Origin: Ornithinicoccus hortensis
Lineage (GTDB): Bacteria; Actinomycetota; Actinomycetes; Actinomycetales; Dermatophilaceae
NCBI RefSeq assembly: GCF_006716185.1
Contig: NZ_VFOP01000001.1
Coordinates: 62,001 to 126,000, forward strand
DNA length: 64,000 nt
Direction of reading: 5' to 3'
Below, piece after piece: positions 9,144 through 16,494 of the stretch (position 1 is its first letter; the number at the start of each line of letters is the position of its first letter). Made by a program: the position numbers and the translations under genes. Under the pieces are notes generated by a model. That model searched no databases, was not told the origin of the DNA, and saw only the letters and a list, made by a program, of their open reading frames with translations.

Positions 9144-9631
9144 TCTGTCGACCTTCCTTGAACTGAATGTCTGCCTGTGAGGATCAGGCTTCTCTTAGCG
9201 GGGCGGGTTGCACGCTGATGTGCACTCCTCGATTGATGGACCCATGCCGACGCTGCAAGTGCCCCGACCAGCGCCCCGGCGGTATTGAACACGACATCTC
9301 TGAGTTGCGTGGTCCGAGCGCTGAGCCCCAACTGCGCGAGCTCGATGGACAGGGACACGAGGAAGCCCGCCAGGGCTGCCCATGGCCAAGATCGCGGTCT
9401 CGCGACCAGAACAATCAAGAACCCCAACGGCACGAAGAGGAGGAGATTGGCCGCAGCTTCGACGTGGGCGTACCTGACAAAACCGAAGCCATGGCCCTCG
9501 CCCCACACGAGCAGTCGGCTGAGGGTCCCGCTCACGGGGGCATCGACGGCACTCACCCAAAGGCCGACGGCACCTAAGAAGATGACGTACGCGACCAAAC
9601 AGCTCCACGGCCACTTCCGGTTGACCACCAT
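9140..9631 (-). CDS. VanZ-like membrane protein
   Basis: The 163-residue protein has about four hydrophobic segments, including CLVAYVIFLGAVGLWVS and EAAANLLLFVPLGFLIVLV, followed by SLSIELAQLGLSARTTQLRD and FNTAGALVGALAA. This pattern matches the VanZ-like family (conserved N-L-FVPLGF and E-Q--R--D). The ATG at 9631 is chosen because GGGAGG sits about 6 bases upstream and because a promoter candidate at 9705-9734 would start transcription downstream of the alternative start at 9703. It is the first gene of the polysaccharide operon. The biochemical role of such proteins is poorly known. Confidence 0.8.
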   Translation of the reverse strand: MVVNRKWPWSCLVAYVIFLGAVGLWVSAVDAPVSGTLSRLLVWGEGHGFGFVRYAHVEAAANLLLFVPLGFLIVLVARPRSWPWAALAGFLVSLSIELAQLGLSARTTQLRDVVFNTAGALVGALAASAWVHQSRSAHQRATRPAKRSLILTGRHSVQGRSTE

Positions 9632-9704
9632 GCAGCCTCCCGGAACGTCGTGCCGTCGCAGGACGGCTGCCTTGGAACGCGCAGAGATGTGCGCGACATG
9701 CAAA

Positions 9705-9734
9705 GGTTATGAGCAAACTCCCAAGCCAGTCAAG
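9705..9734 (-). promoter_or_regulatory. Candidate sigma-70-type promoter of the polysaccharide operon
   Basis: On the minus strand TTGACT (9734-9729) and TAACCT (9710-9705) are separated by 18 bases, close to the vegetative consensus. A start about 7 bases downstream leaves a 5' leader of roughly 66 bases before the VanZ-like ATG. The tight stop/start overlaps of the following genes fit one transcript from here. Confidence 0.5.
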
Positions 9735-9823
9735 CAATCGTAAAGTCTGTCGTCGTCACTCCTCCCGGCCTCAGCCTGGATCCGCCGAGGAGGTTTGGTG
9801 AGGGGCCTTGGCCTCTATGATTC

Positions 9824-10012
9824 AGGGCGGTCCTGCCAGCCACCGACCGAGACGCCGCGACCCGGGCCGACCTGGTCGAGCACCTGCAAGGGCTGATCGA
9901 GGGCAGCGATCAGCTATCGGTGGCCAAGCGGGCCGAGCTGTGCGGGGTGATCTCGACCAAGCCGGGACTGAACCGGTACCTGCGCACCACCGCCGGTGGG
10001 CTACCGACCCGG
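9824..10012 (+). pseudogene. IS1634-like transposase fragment
   Basis: The plus-strand frame reads a 60-residue stretch with ADLVEHLQGLIEGSDQLS, KRAELCGVISTKPGLNRYLR and TTAGGL. This resembles an internal segment of IS1634-family DDE transposases, where a KRAEL..G..T.PGL.R.LR pattern precedes the catalytic region. There is no proper start, and homology stops abruptly near 10012, where a second fragment of opposite orientation begins. It is a decayed remnant, not a functional gene. Confidence 0.6.
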
Positions 10013-10029
10013 GCACGGCCACGTGCTCA

Positions 10030-10190
10030 GCTACCAACTTGGCAACCCGGCCTTCTGGGCCAATGCCATGACCGGCACCAGGCCCGCCGTGCCGATCAGG
10101 TTCGGGTCGTCGAAATCGGCGCAGATGGTGTGGCAGACGCGCACTATCGGGTGCTCCTGGATCTGGTCGCTGGTTGGTTGTGGTAAACCT
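10030..10190 (-). pseudogene. IS1380-like transposase N-terminal fragment, frame-broken
   Basis: Read on the minus strand, the segment carries ADFDDPNLIGTAGLVPVM followed by ALAQKAGLP, then, after a frame change, LVAEHVAVPG. This resembles the start of IS1380-family transposases (DDPNLVS.AGL.P...LA...GL..LV..H..). The frame is broken and the C-terminal part is missing, because the fragment abuts the IS1634-like remnant. It marks a recombination scar at the right edge of the polysaccharide island. Confidence 0.55.
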
Positions 10191-10410
10191 CATCGTCCCA
10201 GGTCAAGGGGCACTCGTGCGTTACGACCCGGCCCGACCACCATCCACCTCGGCGGATTGAGGCTCAGCCTCGGAGCGAGCGACGAGGCCGTACGCCGGGA
10301 CGCGCTCGAACAAGACTTCTGCTTATCGTCAAGTTCGGGTAAAGTATCGCTACACACCCGGTCACCACGACCTGACCGGAAGGCAGGCCTGAGCTGGAAG
10401 GGGAGAGTGG
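10191..10410. other. Intergenic leader upstream of the regulator
   Basis: No gene seen. The distal part is AT-richer (around 10318-10360) and contains GGGTAAAGTATCGC, with a possible -10 hexamer TAAAGT at 10340-10345; no convincing -35 is seen. A purine-rich GGAAGGGGAGAG just before the ATG at 10411 can serve as ribosome binding site. Confidence 0.4.
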
Positions 10411-11100
10411 ATGCGCTTGGCGCACATCATTGTGGTGCCCTGTGGCGCAACTGAGTCCGCCTTGAAACAGACTCTGGATGTCCTCCTAGACCACGATCTA
10501 CCCCATGAGTCGCTCTCCGTCGATGCCCTCATCCCCTACCTGGGCCTATCCACAAAGCCGGCCCTCGCAATCGTGCAGGCCAGCAGGCTGTCCGTGGATG
10601 TAGTCGAGACCTTGCGTCACCTGACGGTGAGCAGCATCCCAGCGATGACTCTGCTGGAGGAGGCGACCGAGGAGCAGGAAATGACCCTGCTCCACACGGG
10701 TGCGTGGGAGGTCTTGAATCTCGCCACTACCAGCGACCGCAGGCTCCGCACCCGGATAGCCACGTTCTACCGCAACATGACGACCCTGACAGCGACACCT
10801 ACCGCCGAGACCTACACGGTCGGCAACCTCCTCGTGGACGCTGACCGCCGATCGGCCGACGTGGTCGGCACATCGATCGACCTGAGCAAGGTCGAGTTCG
10901 ACTTGCTTCTGACGCTGCTGCGCAGCCCGGCAGGCATGTGCACGCGTGAGGAACTTACCTCAGTTCTCACCGACGGGGCGTCTCCTGACGGCCGCAGTCT
11001 GGAGGTCAACATGAGCCGGCTACGCGTCAAAATCGAGTCGGCAGGCGGACCGAGGCTCGGCGAGTCGGTCCGCGGTGTCGGCTACCGCCTCACCGCCTGA
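10411..11100 (+). CDS. Atypical OmpR-type winged-helix regulator with degenerate receiver
   Basis: This 229-residue protein has a C-terminal OmpR/PhoB-type winged helix (about residues 130-228): VDLSKVEFDLLLTLL-like first helix (here IDLSKVEFDLLLTLL), a CTREELTSVL turn, and NMSRLRVKIE leading to GVGYRLTA, the canonical wing ending. The N-terminal 120 residues are receiver-sized, but the start IIVVPCGATES lacks the acidic pair and no Asp occupies the usual phosphorylation strand (LAIVQASRL). No sensor kinase is adjacent. It is probably a phosphorylation-independent DNA-binding regulator; the target is unknown. It lies tail-to-tail with the TauABC-like operon. Confidence 0.75.
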   Translation: MRLAHIIVVPCGATESALKQTLDVLLDHDLPHESLSVDALIPYLGLSTKPALAIVQASRLSVDVVETLRHLTVSSIPAMTLLEEATEEQEMTLLHTGAWEVLNLATTSDRRLRTRIATFYRNMTTLTATPTAETYTVGNLLVDADRRSADVVGTSIDLSKVEFDLLLTLLRSPAGMCTREELTSVLTDGASPDGRSLEVNMSRLRVKIESAGGPRLGESVRGVGYRLTA

Positions 11101-11122
11101 GCCCGCCACGCCAGACCGGGGC

Positions 11123-11902
11123 TCAGGGCGCCTGGCCCTCGTAGATCGTGTCCGAGATCTTGTCCCGCAGCGCCACGAACTCGGGCGTGGATCGTAGTTC
11201 CTTCCCGTCCAGCATCCGGCCGTACTGCGCGGAGATCCGGACCGGTTCGTCGAGCACGACCCGGCCGGGGCGGGGGCTCATCACGAGGACCCGGTCGCCG
11301 AGGAAGACTGCCTCCTCGACGCTGTGGGTGATGAAGAAGATCGTCTTCTTGCGCTCCCGCGCGATCGTGAGCAGGTCCATCTGCAGCCGCTCGCGGGTGA
11401 GAGCGTCGAGCGCGCCGAACGGCTCGTCCATCAGGATGATCTCCGGGTCGTTGGCCAGGACACGCGCGATCTGGGTGCGCTGCTGCATCCCGCCGGAGAG
11501 CTCGTAGGTCTTCTTGTCCTCGAAGCCCCCCAGCCCGACCAGGGCCAGGCACTGCTCGGCGGTCTCCCGGCGGGTCGAGGCGTCGATGCCGCGGAACTTC
11601 AGGCCGAGCTCGACGTTCTTGCGGACGGTCAGCCAGGGGTAGAGGTTGGCCTGCTGGAAGACCACGCCCCGCTCCCAGGACGGCCGGGTGATCGGCTGGC
11701 CGTTGGCCGAGGCGATGCCGCCAGTCGGCTCCAGGAAGCCGGCCAGGATCCGCAGCAGGGTCGTCTTGCCGCACCCCGACGGGCCGACGACGCAGACGAA
11801 CTCCCCCGCCGGCACCTCCAGCGAGGTGTCCGCGAGCGCGTGGATCACCTCCCCGCTGTCGGTGATGTAGCGCTGGGAGACGTTCTCGAGGGTGAAACTC
11901 AC
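11123..11902 (-). CDS. tauB: ABC transporter ATP-binding protein, TauB/SsuB type
   Basis: The 259-residue ATPase has Walker A GPSGCGKT at residues 40-47, a Q-loop in VVFQQANLYPWLTV, signature LSGGMQQR near 135, Walker B IILMDEPFGALD near 155 and an H-loop in FFITHSVEEA. The YPWLTV segment after the Q-loop is typical of the nitrate/sulfonate/taurine importer ATPases. It overlaps the binding-protein gene stop by 4 bases and forms one operon with that and the permease. It energises uptake of a small anion-like nutrient. The symbol is by family resemblance; the substrate may be taurine, another sulfonate or nitrate. Confidence 0.85.
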   Translation of the reverse strand: MSFTLENVSQRYITDSGEVIHALADTSLEVPAGEFVCVVGPSGCGKTTLLRILAGFLEPTGGIASANGQPITRPSWERGVVFQQANLYPWLTVRKNVELGLKFRGIDASTRRETAEQCLALVGLGGFEDKKTYELSGGMQQRTQIARVLANDPEIILMDEPFGALDALTRERLQMDLLTIARERKKTIFFITHSVEEAVFLGDRVLVMSPRPGRVVLDEPVRISAQYGRMLDGKELRSTPEFVALRDKISDTIYEGQAP

Positions 11903-12975
11903 TGGCCGACCTCCACGATCGCGTCGCTGTAGATGGCCGCTTCGTAGGCCTCCTTGGTGTTGACCTCGTCGATCTCCTGCTGGTCGACCAGGAAGTCCGC
12001 GGTGTTGATCAGGTCCTGCGCCAGGGTGCCGCCGAAGTAGTCCTCGCCGGCCTGCTCCGAGGCGTCCAGGTAGGTGTAGCCCTCCATCTGGGCGGCGACC
12101 TCCTCCGGCGTGATGCCGAGCTGCACCGAGATCGACTCAGCCGCAGCATCGGGGTCGTCCTTGATCATCCGCACCGCGGCGTCCTGCGCGGCGGTCCACA
12201 CCTGCATGAACTCCGGGTTGGCCTCGACGAACTCCGTGGTGGCCCCCGCCAGGTCGAACGTCGGCGCGCCCGCCTCGGCCGTGTCGGCCGCCGACAGGAT
12301 GATCTGGCCGTTCTCCTCCAGCAGCGGCAGGGTCGGCGCCCACACCCAGGCGGCGTCGATCTCCCCGCGCTCCCAGGCTGCGAGCATCGCGTCCGGCGAC
12401 AGGTTGGTCAGCTCGATGTCGGAGGTGTTCATCCCCTCCCGCTCTAGCGCCGACAGCAGCGAGTAGTGCGCCGTGGAGGCGAACGGCACGGCCACCCGCT
12501 TGCCCGCCAGGGCGGCCAGGGTCTCCCCCTCCCCCTCCTGGACGACGAGGGACTCGGCGTCACCGATCACGTCGTGGATCCAGACGACCTGCATGTCCAC
12601 GCTCACCGGAGGCGAGACCGCCTTGGTCGCCGGGCTCGAGCCGACCAGGCCGAGATCGACCGAGCCGGACCCGAAGGCCTGGATCACCTCGCCGCCGGAG
12701 TTGAACTTCTCCCAGGTGATGGTGGCATTCGGCATACAGGCCTCCAGCCATCCCAGATCGCGCACGATGAGGTCCCCGTTGGGGATCGGCTGGTAGGCGA
12801 TGGTCAACGTGGTGTCAACCTCCTCGTGCACCTCGACCGGGCACTCGCCGGCCCCCTCGGCCATCACGCTGTCCGGGTGGACGGTCCGCCCGCCCTCGAC
12901 ACACCCCGCGAGGAGTATGCCGACAGCCCCCGCGAGCACTACGGCGCGCACGGCGCGGGGTCGGGTCTGGGTCAT
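11899..12975 (-). CDS. tauA: ABC substrate-binding lipoprotein, TauA/SsuA type
   Basis: This 358-residue lipoprotein starts MTQTRPRAVRAVVLAGAVG, followed by the lipobox LLAGC. The ATG at 12975 is preferred to GTG/ATG options at 13011 and 12999 because AGGAGAG lies just upstream. The mature part has LTIAYQPIPNGDLIVRD, then FNSGGEVIQAFGSGSVDLG and WERGEIDAAWVWAP, all landmarks of the periplasmic-binding proteins for sulfonates and nitrate. It captures the substrate outside the membrane for the adjacent permease and ATPase. The FNSGGEVIQAFGSGSVD region matches the taurine-binding branch best. Confidence 0.83.
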   Translation of the reverse strand: MTQTRPRAVRAVVLAGAVGILLAGCVEGGRTVHPDSVMAEGAGECPVEVHEEVDTTLTIAYQPIPNGDLIVRDLGWLEACMPNATITWEKFNSGGEVIQAFGSGSVDLGLVGSSPATKAVSPPVSVDMQVVWIHDVIGDAESLVVQEGEGETLAALAGKRVAVPFASTAHYSLLSALEREGMNTSDIELTNLSPDAMLAAWERGEIDAAWVWAPTLPLLEENGQIILSAADTAEAGAPTFDLAGATTEFVEANPEFMQVWTAAQDAAVRMIKDDPDAAAESISVQLGITPEEVAAQMEGYTYLDASEQAGEDYFGGTLAQDLINTADFLVDQQEIDEVNTKEAYEAAIYSDAIVEVGQ

Positions 12976-13012
12976 CGGGCTCTCCTGCCGGTCGGTCATC
13001 GGTCGCCCCACC

Positions 13013-13987
13013 TCATGCCTTGCCGTACCACGGCACGGCCAGGCTGCCGAGGTACTTGATCAGCGCATCCAGGGCCACGGCGGCCAGGCCGATGACGATG
13101 ATGCAGGCGATGGTCAGGGCGGTCTGCAGCTGCTGGCCGGACACGTAGGCCAGGCCGCCGATGCCGGGGATGCCGGCGTTCAGCTCGGCGGCGACGACCG
13201 TGGTCCAGGCGAATCCGACGGCGATCCGGACGCCGCCGATGACCTCCGGCAGGGTGGACGGAAGCACCACGGAGGTACCGACCTGCCACCGGCTGGCGCC
13301 CATCGACTGCGCCGCGTGGATGCTGTCCTGCCGCACCCCGCGAACCCCGTTGATGGTGGCGATCACGATCGGTGGGAAGGCGGCGAGGAAGAGCAGCCAG
13401 TACTTCGACAGGTCGCCGATGCCGAACCAGACGATCAGCAGTCCGATGTAGCCCAGCGGCGGCAGCGAGCGCAGGAAGTTCAGGTAGGGCTCGAACGCGG
13501 TGTTGACCCACCCGATGCTGGCCATCAGGAAGCCGACGACGGGCCCCAGCACGACGGCGACGCCCACCCCGACGCCGATCCGCTGCAGCGAGGCGATCAG
13601 GTGCTCCCACATGTAGTAGTTCTGCTCGCCGCACACGGTGCGGGTCGGGCTGACCTCGGTGCATCCGTTGGCCTCCACGAAGGCGGTCCACACCGACCCC
13701 GGCGAGGGCAGGTACAGCGGCCGCACCCACTCCAGCGCGGTCACCAGCCACCAGACCGCCAGGAAGACGACGAGCACGCCCAGGCTCAACCCAAACTTGC
13801 GCAGCCTCCCTATCCGGAGGGAGCGCCGGTGGTCGGAGGCGACCTTGAGCGTCTGCCCAAGGTGCTCGTCCCCGGGCGGGGCTGTCGGTGGCTCTGTGGG
13901 CGTTCCGTGTGTGGTCAAGCCCCCTGCCTGCCTTCCCTCGGATGCAGTGTCCGTCGTCGAGCGTAACCCGCGGGTGGCCGATGTCAT
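13013..13987 (-). CDS. tauC: ABC transporter permease, TauC/SsuC type
   Basis: The 324-residue inner-membrane permease has a long, charged, non-conserved N-terminus of about 70 residues and then around six helices starting at LGVLVVFLAVWWLVTAL. The coupling loop is clear: QSMGASRWQVGTSVVLPS and then EVIGGVRIA, the EAA-type motif of this importer class. The ATG at 13987 is used; a longer frame upstream runs through the divergent cupin gene and is rejected. The first gene of the operon, it is divergent from the cupin gene, with about 78 bases between them for both promoters. Confidence 0.82.
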   Translation of the reverse strand: MTSATRGLRSTTDTASEGRQAGGLTTHGTPTEPPTAPPGDEHLGQTLKVASDHRRSLRIGRLRKFGLSLGVLVVFLAVWWLVTALEWVRPLYLPSPGSVWTAFVEANGCTEVSPTRTVCGEQNYYMWEHLIASLQRIGVGVGVAVVLGPVVGFLMASIGWVNTAFEPYLNFLRSLPPLGYIGLLIVWFGIGDLSKYWLLFLAAFPPIVIATINGVRGVRQDSIHAAQSMGASRWQVGTSVVLPSTLPEVIGGVRIAVGFAWTTVVAAELNAGIPGIGGLAYVSGQQLQTALTIACIIVIGLAAVALDALIKYLGSLAVPWYGKA

Positions 13988-14065
13988 GACACCATAGCCG
14001 TCACGACGAATCTGCCGGGGGAACCCAGCAGCCACACGACCGCCAGCAGACGCCCAGAGGAACCC

Positions 14066-14434
14066 ATGGCCACGCCACCCACCGACCCCCGTGACGGGGT
14101 CTTCGTCACCACCCGCCCGTGGGGTCAGTTCCAGCAGTTCACCAGCGGCGTGCCGGTCACCGTGAAGGTGATGACGATCTCCCCCGGCCACCGGCTCTCC
14201 CTGCAGCGGCACGGTCACCGCGGCGAGATGTGGCAGATCCTGGACGTGCCCATCCAGGTCACCATCGGCGAGCAGACCTGGATGGCCCAGGTCGGCGAGA
14301 TCGTCTGGGTCTCCTCCGGCACGATCCACCGCATCGGCAACCCCGGCGACACCCCCGGCCGCGTCCTCGAGATCGCCTTCGGCGACTTCGACGAGGCCGA
14401 CATCGAGCGCCTCCAAGACGACTACACCCGCTAA
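14066..14434 (+). CDS. Cupin-domain protein, mannose-6-phosphate isomerase-like
   Basis: The 122-residue single-cupin protein resembles the C-terminal domain of type II phosphomannose isomerase/GDP-mannose pyrophosphorylase. TRPWGQFQQF is the family start, followed by metal-binding motif 1 SLQRHGHRGEMWQIL and motif 2 around IHRIGNPG, with conserved VGEIVWVS between. It may be a sugar-phosphate isomerase or a small-molecule-binding cupin; stand-alone members often lack a proven function. Divergent from tauC. A repeat array begins 10 bases after its stop codon. Confidence 0.8.
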   Translation: MATPPTDPRDGVFVTTRPWGQFQQFTSGVPVTVKVMTISPGHRLSLQRHGHRGEMWQILDVPIQVTIGEQTWMAQVGEIVWVSSGTIHRIGNPGDTPGRVLEIAFGDFDEADIERLQDDYTR

Positions 14435-14443
14435 CCAAAATCG

Positions 14444-14562
14444 ACCAGACGCGTCATCTGGCGGCCCCACGCCCCCACCAGACGCATGACCTGGCGGTCC
14501 CAGGCCCCCACCAGACGCGTGAGCTGGCGGCCTGGCCGGTGACCAGACGCCCGACCTGGCGA
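14444..14562 (+). repeat. Four-unit array of a 21-nt repeat, period about 33 bp
   Basis: Units start at 14444, 14477, 14510 and 14542 (spacing 33, 33, 32). Each unit begins ACCAGACG, has a variable core of about six bases, and ends CTGGCGG (CTGGCGA in the last). Intervening 11-12 nt segments are C-rich and variable. The same unit, with the same spacing, recurs at 40227-40412 and inverted at 40492-40644. CCAG and CTGG make each unit weakly palindromic. No cas genes are present and the spacers are far too short for CRISPR. Confidence 0.85.
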
Positions 14563-14580
14563 CTCAAAGTAAAGCGTACC

Positions 14581-14615
14581 TTGTTATTTTCTCTACCTTC
14601 GGTAAAGTCACCGAA
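14581..14615 (+). promoter_or_regulatory. Candidate promoter with inverted repeat
   Basis: TTGTTA (14581-14586) and TAAAGT (14603-14608) are 16 bases apart and fit a sigma-70-type promoter. An inverted repeat TTCGGT (14598-14603) and ACCGAA (14610-14615), separated by six bases, overlaps the -10 region and could be an operator. It lies about 40 bases before the lipoprotein start. Confidence 0.45.
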
Positions 14616-14653
14616 AGCCTCTCGGCCCCCGTGACCCCATCGAAGGATCCACC

Positions 14654-15910
14654 ATGAGACGGACTCCCCTGTCGGTCATCACACTCGCCGCCGCAATGGC
14701 ACTCGCCGCCTGCGGTGGCGGCACCCCGGACGAGGACGTGCCGGCGACCTCGGCCGCCGACCAGCCAGCCACCGACGAGGACCAGGCTCCGGTCGACTCG
14801 GACGCGCCCGATGACAGCGAGGAGTCCCCGGATGAGTCTGCGGGCCACGACTCCGAGCCGGCCGAGGAGGCGCCTGCAGACTCCGCAGCGGCATTCGTCA
14901 TCGAGACGACACCGCCAGAGCCACAGAGCGAGCTGGCGCCAGGCGTGGTCGTGGCCCAGGAGGTGCAGCCAGGTGCGGGGACGTCCTGGTACGTCGTGAT
15001 GTCCGCCGCCCCCGACGGCACCGTCGTCGAGAACTGGCGGTTCACCGTCGACAAGGCCACCGCCGGTAACGACCCGGCATACAACACCCAGCCGGTTCGA
15101 GCCGGCACGTTCAGCTCCGACTTCACCAAGATCGCGGGGACGGCACAGTTCCGGCTGGACCCGATCGGCTTCGATACCCAGGTGGGTTACTTCTCCACCG
15201 ACGGCAGGTTCACCAACCTGTCAGGCCGCGACGAGCCGACATCGGGCGTCTCCCAGTCGCACCCCACGTTCGGCCCGGATGACCGCCTGTGGTTCTGGCA
15301 GCAGGCCCCACAGGCGAGCGCCGATTTGTGGTCCGTGGCCCTCGACGGCAGCGATGCCCGCCAGGAGGACCCCGGCCTCACCCAGCCCGGACAACCGTTC
15401 CTGTTCACCCAGGGCGCCCACCCCGTGCCGGTCTACGACCAGCACGCCGCCAGCGCAGTCTCCGACGACGGCAGCCTGGCGGTCCGTGACGACCACAACG
15501 GCTGGCGGGCCGACGCAGACCTGGCAGCGCTCGCCGACGCATCCCAGTTGGCCCCGACCGATGGGGTCACCGCCAAGCCGGTCTCCTTCCTCCCGGGGAC
15601 TACCGACCAGGTGCTCTGCTCCAGCGGCGGTCTGTTCGTCTGCGACCTCGACGTCGCCAACGGCACCTACTCGGTCGGGGAGGAACTCGTCCCCGACAGC
15701 GACGAACTCCAAGGCCAGGCGATCGGGCCGCGACTGCTCCCCGACGGCCTCGCCGCCTGGACCACCACCAACAGCTGGACCGTCGACGGCGTCGACGTAG
15801 CACGGGTGGTGTGGATGGACCCCAGCGAAGGGTCGCTCGTGGGCAGCGCCGCCATTGCCTACGACAACCCCAACGCGCCCTTCCCATCGGTGGTCGGCCA
15901 GGCCCAGTAA
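14654..15910 (+). CDS. Secreted lipoprotein, probable beta-propeller fold
   Basis: The 418-residue protein has signal MRRTPLSVITLAAAMA and a lipobox LAAC at residues 17-20, then a 60-residue acidic, Ser/Pro-rich linker typical of actinobacterial lipoproteins anchored at the membrane surface. The rest carries loosely repeated segments (TFGPDDRLWFWQQ, SAVSDDGSLAVRDDH, GPRLLPDGLAAWTT) like the blades of WD40/TolB-type propellers. No enzyme motif is seen. It may bind a ligand or wall component; function unknown. It stands alone between a repeat array and a gene-poor stretch. Confidence 0.7.
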   Translation: MRRTPLSVITLAAAMALAACGGGTPDEDVPATSAADQPATDEDQAPVDSDAPDDSEESPDESAGHDSEPAEEAPADSAAAFVIETTPPEPQSELAPGVVVAQEVQPGAGTSWYVVMSAAPDGTVVENWRFTVDKATAGNDPAYNTQPVRAGTFSSDFTKIAGTAQFRLDPIGFDTQVGYFSTDGRFTNLSGRDEPTSGVSQSHPTFGPDDRLWFWQQAPQASADLWSVALDGSDARQEDPGLTQPGQPFLFTQGAHPVPVYDQHAASAVSDDGSLAVRDDHNGWRADADLAALADASQLAPTDGVTAKPVSFLPGTTDQVLCSSGGLFVCDLDVANGTYSVGEELVPDSDELQGQAIGPRLLPDGLAAWTTTNSWTVDGVDVARVVWMDPSEGSLVGSAAIAYDNPNAPFPSVVGQAQ

Positions 15911-16494
15911 CGACCCAGGTGCCAGTCCGAGTGCGGTCGCCTGTCTGTCGAAGCCGAGGGAACCGACCTGGCCCTTCCGCATTCGTGCCTCGAGCATGAG
16001 ATTCGAGCTGATCGGATGACGTTGAATTTCTCAAGGCCGGAACTCCAAGCGCGGCCTCCTTTGCGAACCGACAGATGGGAGTAAGCGGCTCTCGGAAGGG
16101 GACCGAGTGCCGACTCTCCGAGTCCACGTTCTGGGCCGAGCTTGGCGCGGAGTTGCCACATGGTGGTAACTGTCTTCGTGTGGCCTGAACCAGAAGATGG
16201 TGTCGACACCAATGACATCGACGCCCCACACGATCGGACGAGCACCTGCGCGAGTCGAGTTCGGGAAACGAGCCCGTCCACTGCGCCATCAAGTAACGAC
16301 GGCGCTCCCGTTAAGTTCCGTACCAACCTGTCAGAGAGCGCAACGATCGCCCCCAAAAGCCACGACCCGACCGTTCTCTGACACCGCGTTCGTGCGGGAT
16401 GCCTCTATCCTGACGGGAGCCTCCCGACACTGGGTAGGAGTCGGCGGCAGTGGTCCACTTGTTAGCCACAGCAACACCCCGAACGAGGTGCACG
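15911..16494. other. Gene-poor stretch, nothing recognised
   Basis: About 580 bases of lower-GC sequence with no convincing coding region. A 165-codon minus-strand frame (16356-15859) crosses the end of the lipoprotein gene and shows no recognisable domain. The AT-richer composition continues into the next gene, so the whole 15.9-17.8 kb segment may be foreign or old debris. Confidence 0.4.

Noticed and set aside
15859-16356. 165-codon minus-strand gene in the gene-poor stretch
   Set aside because: It overlaps the lipoprotein end, has no RBS or family features and mixed composition.
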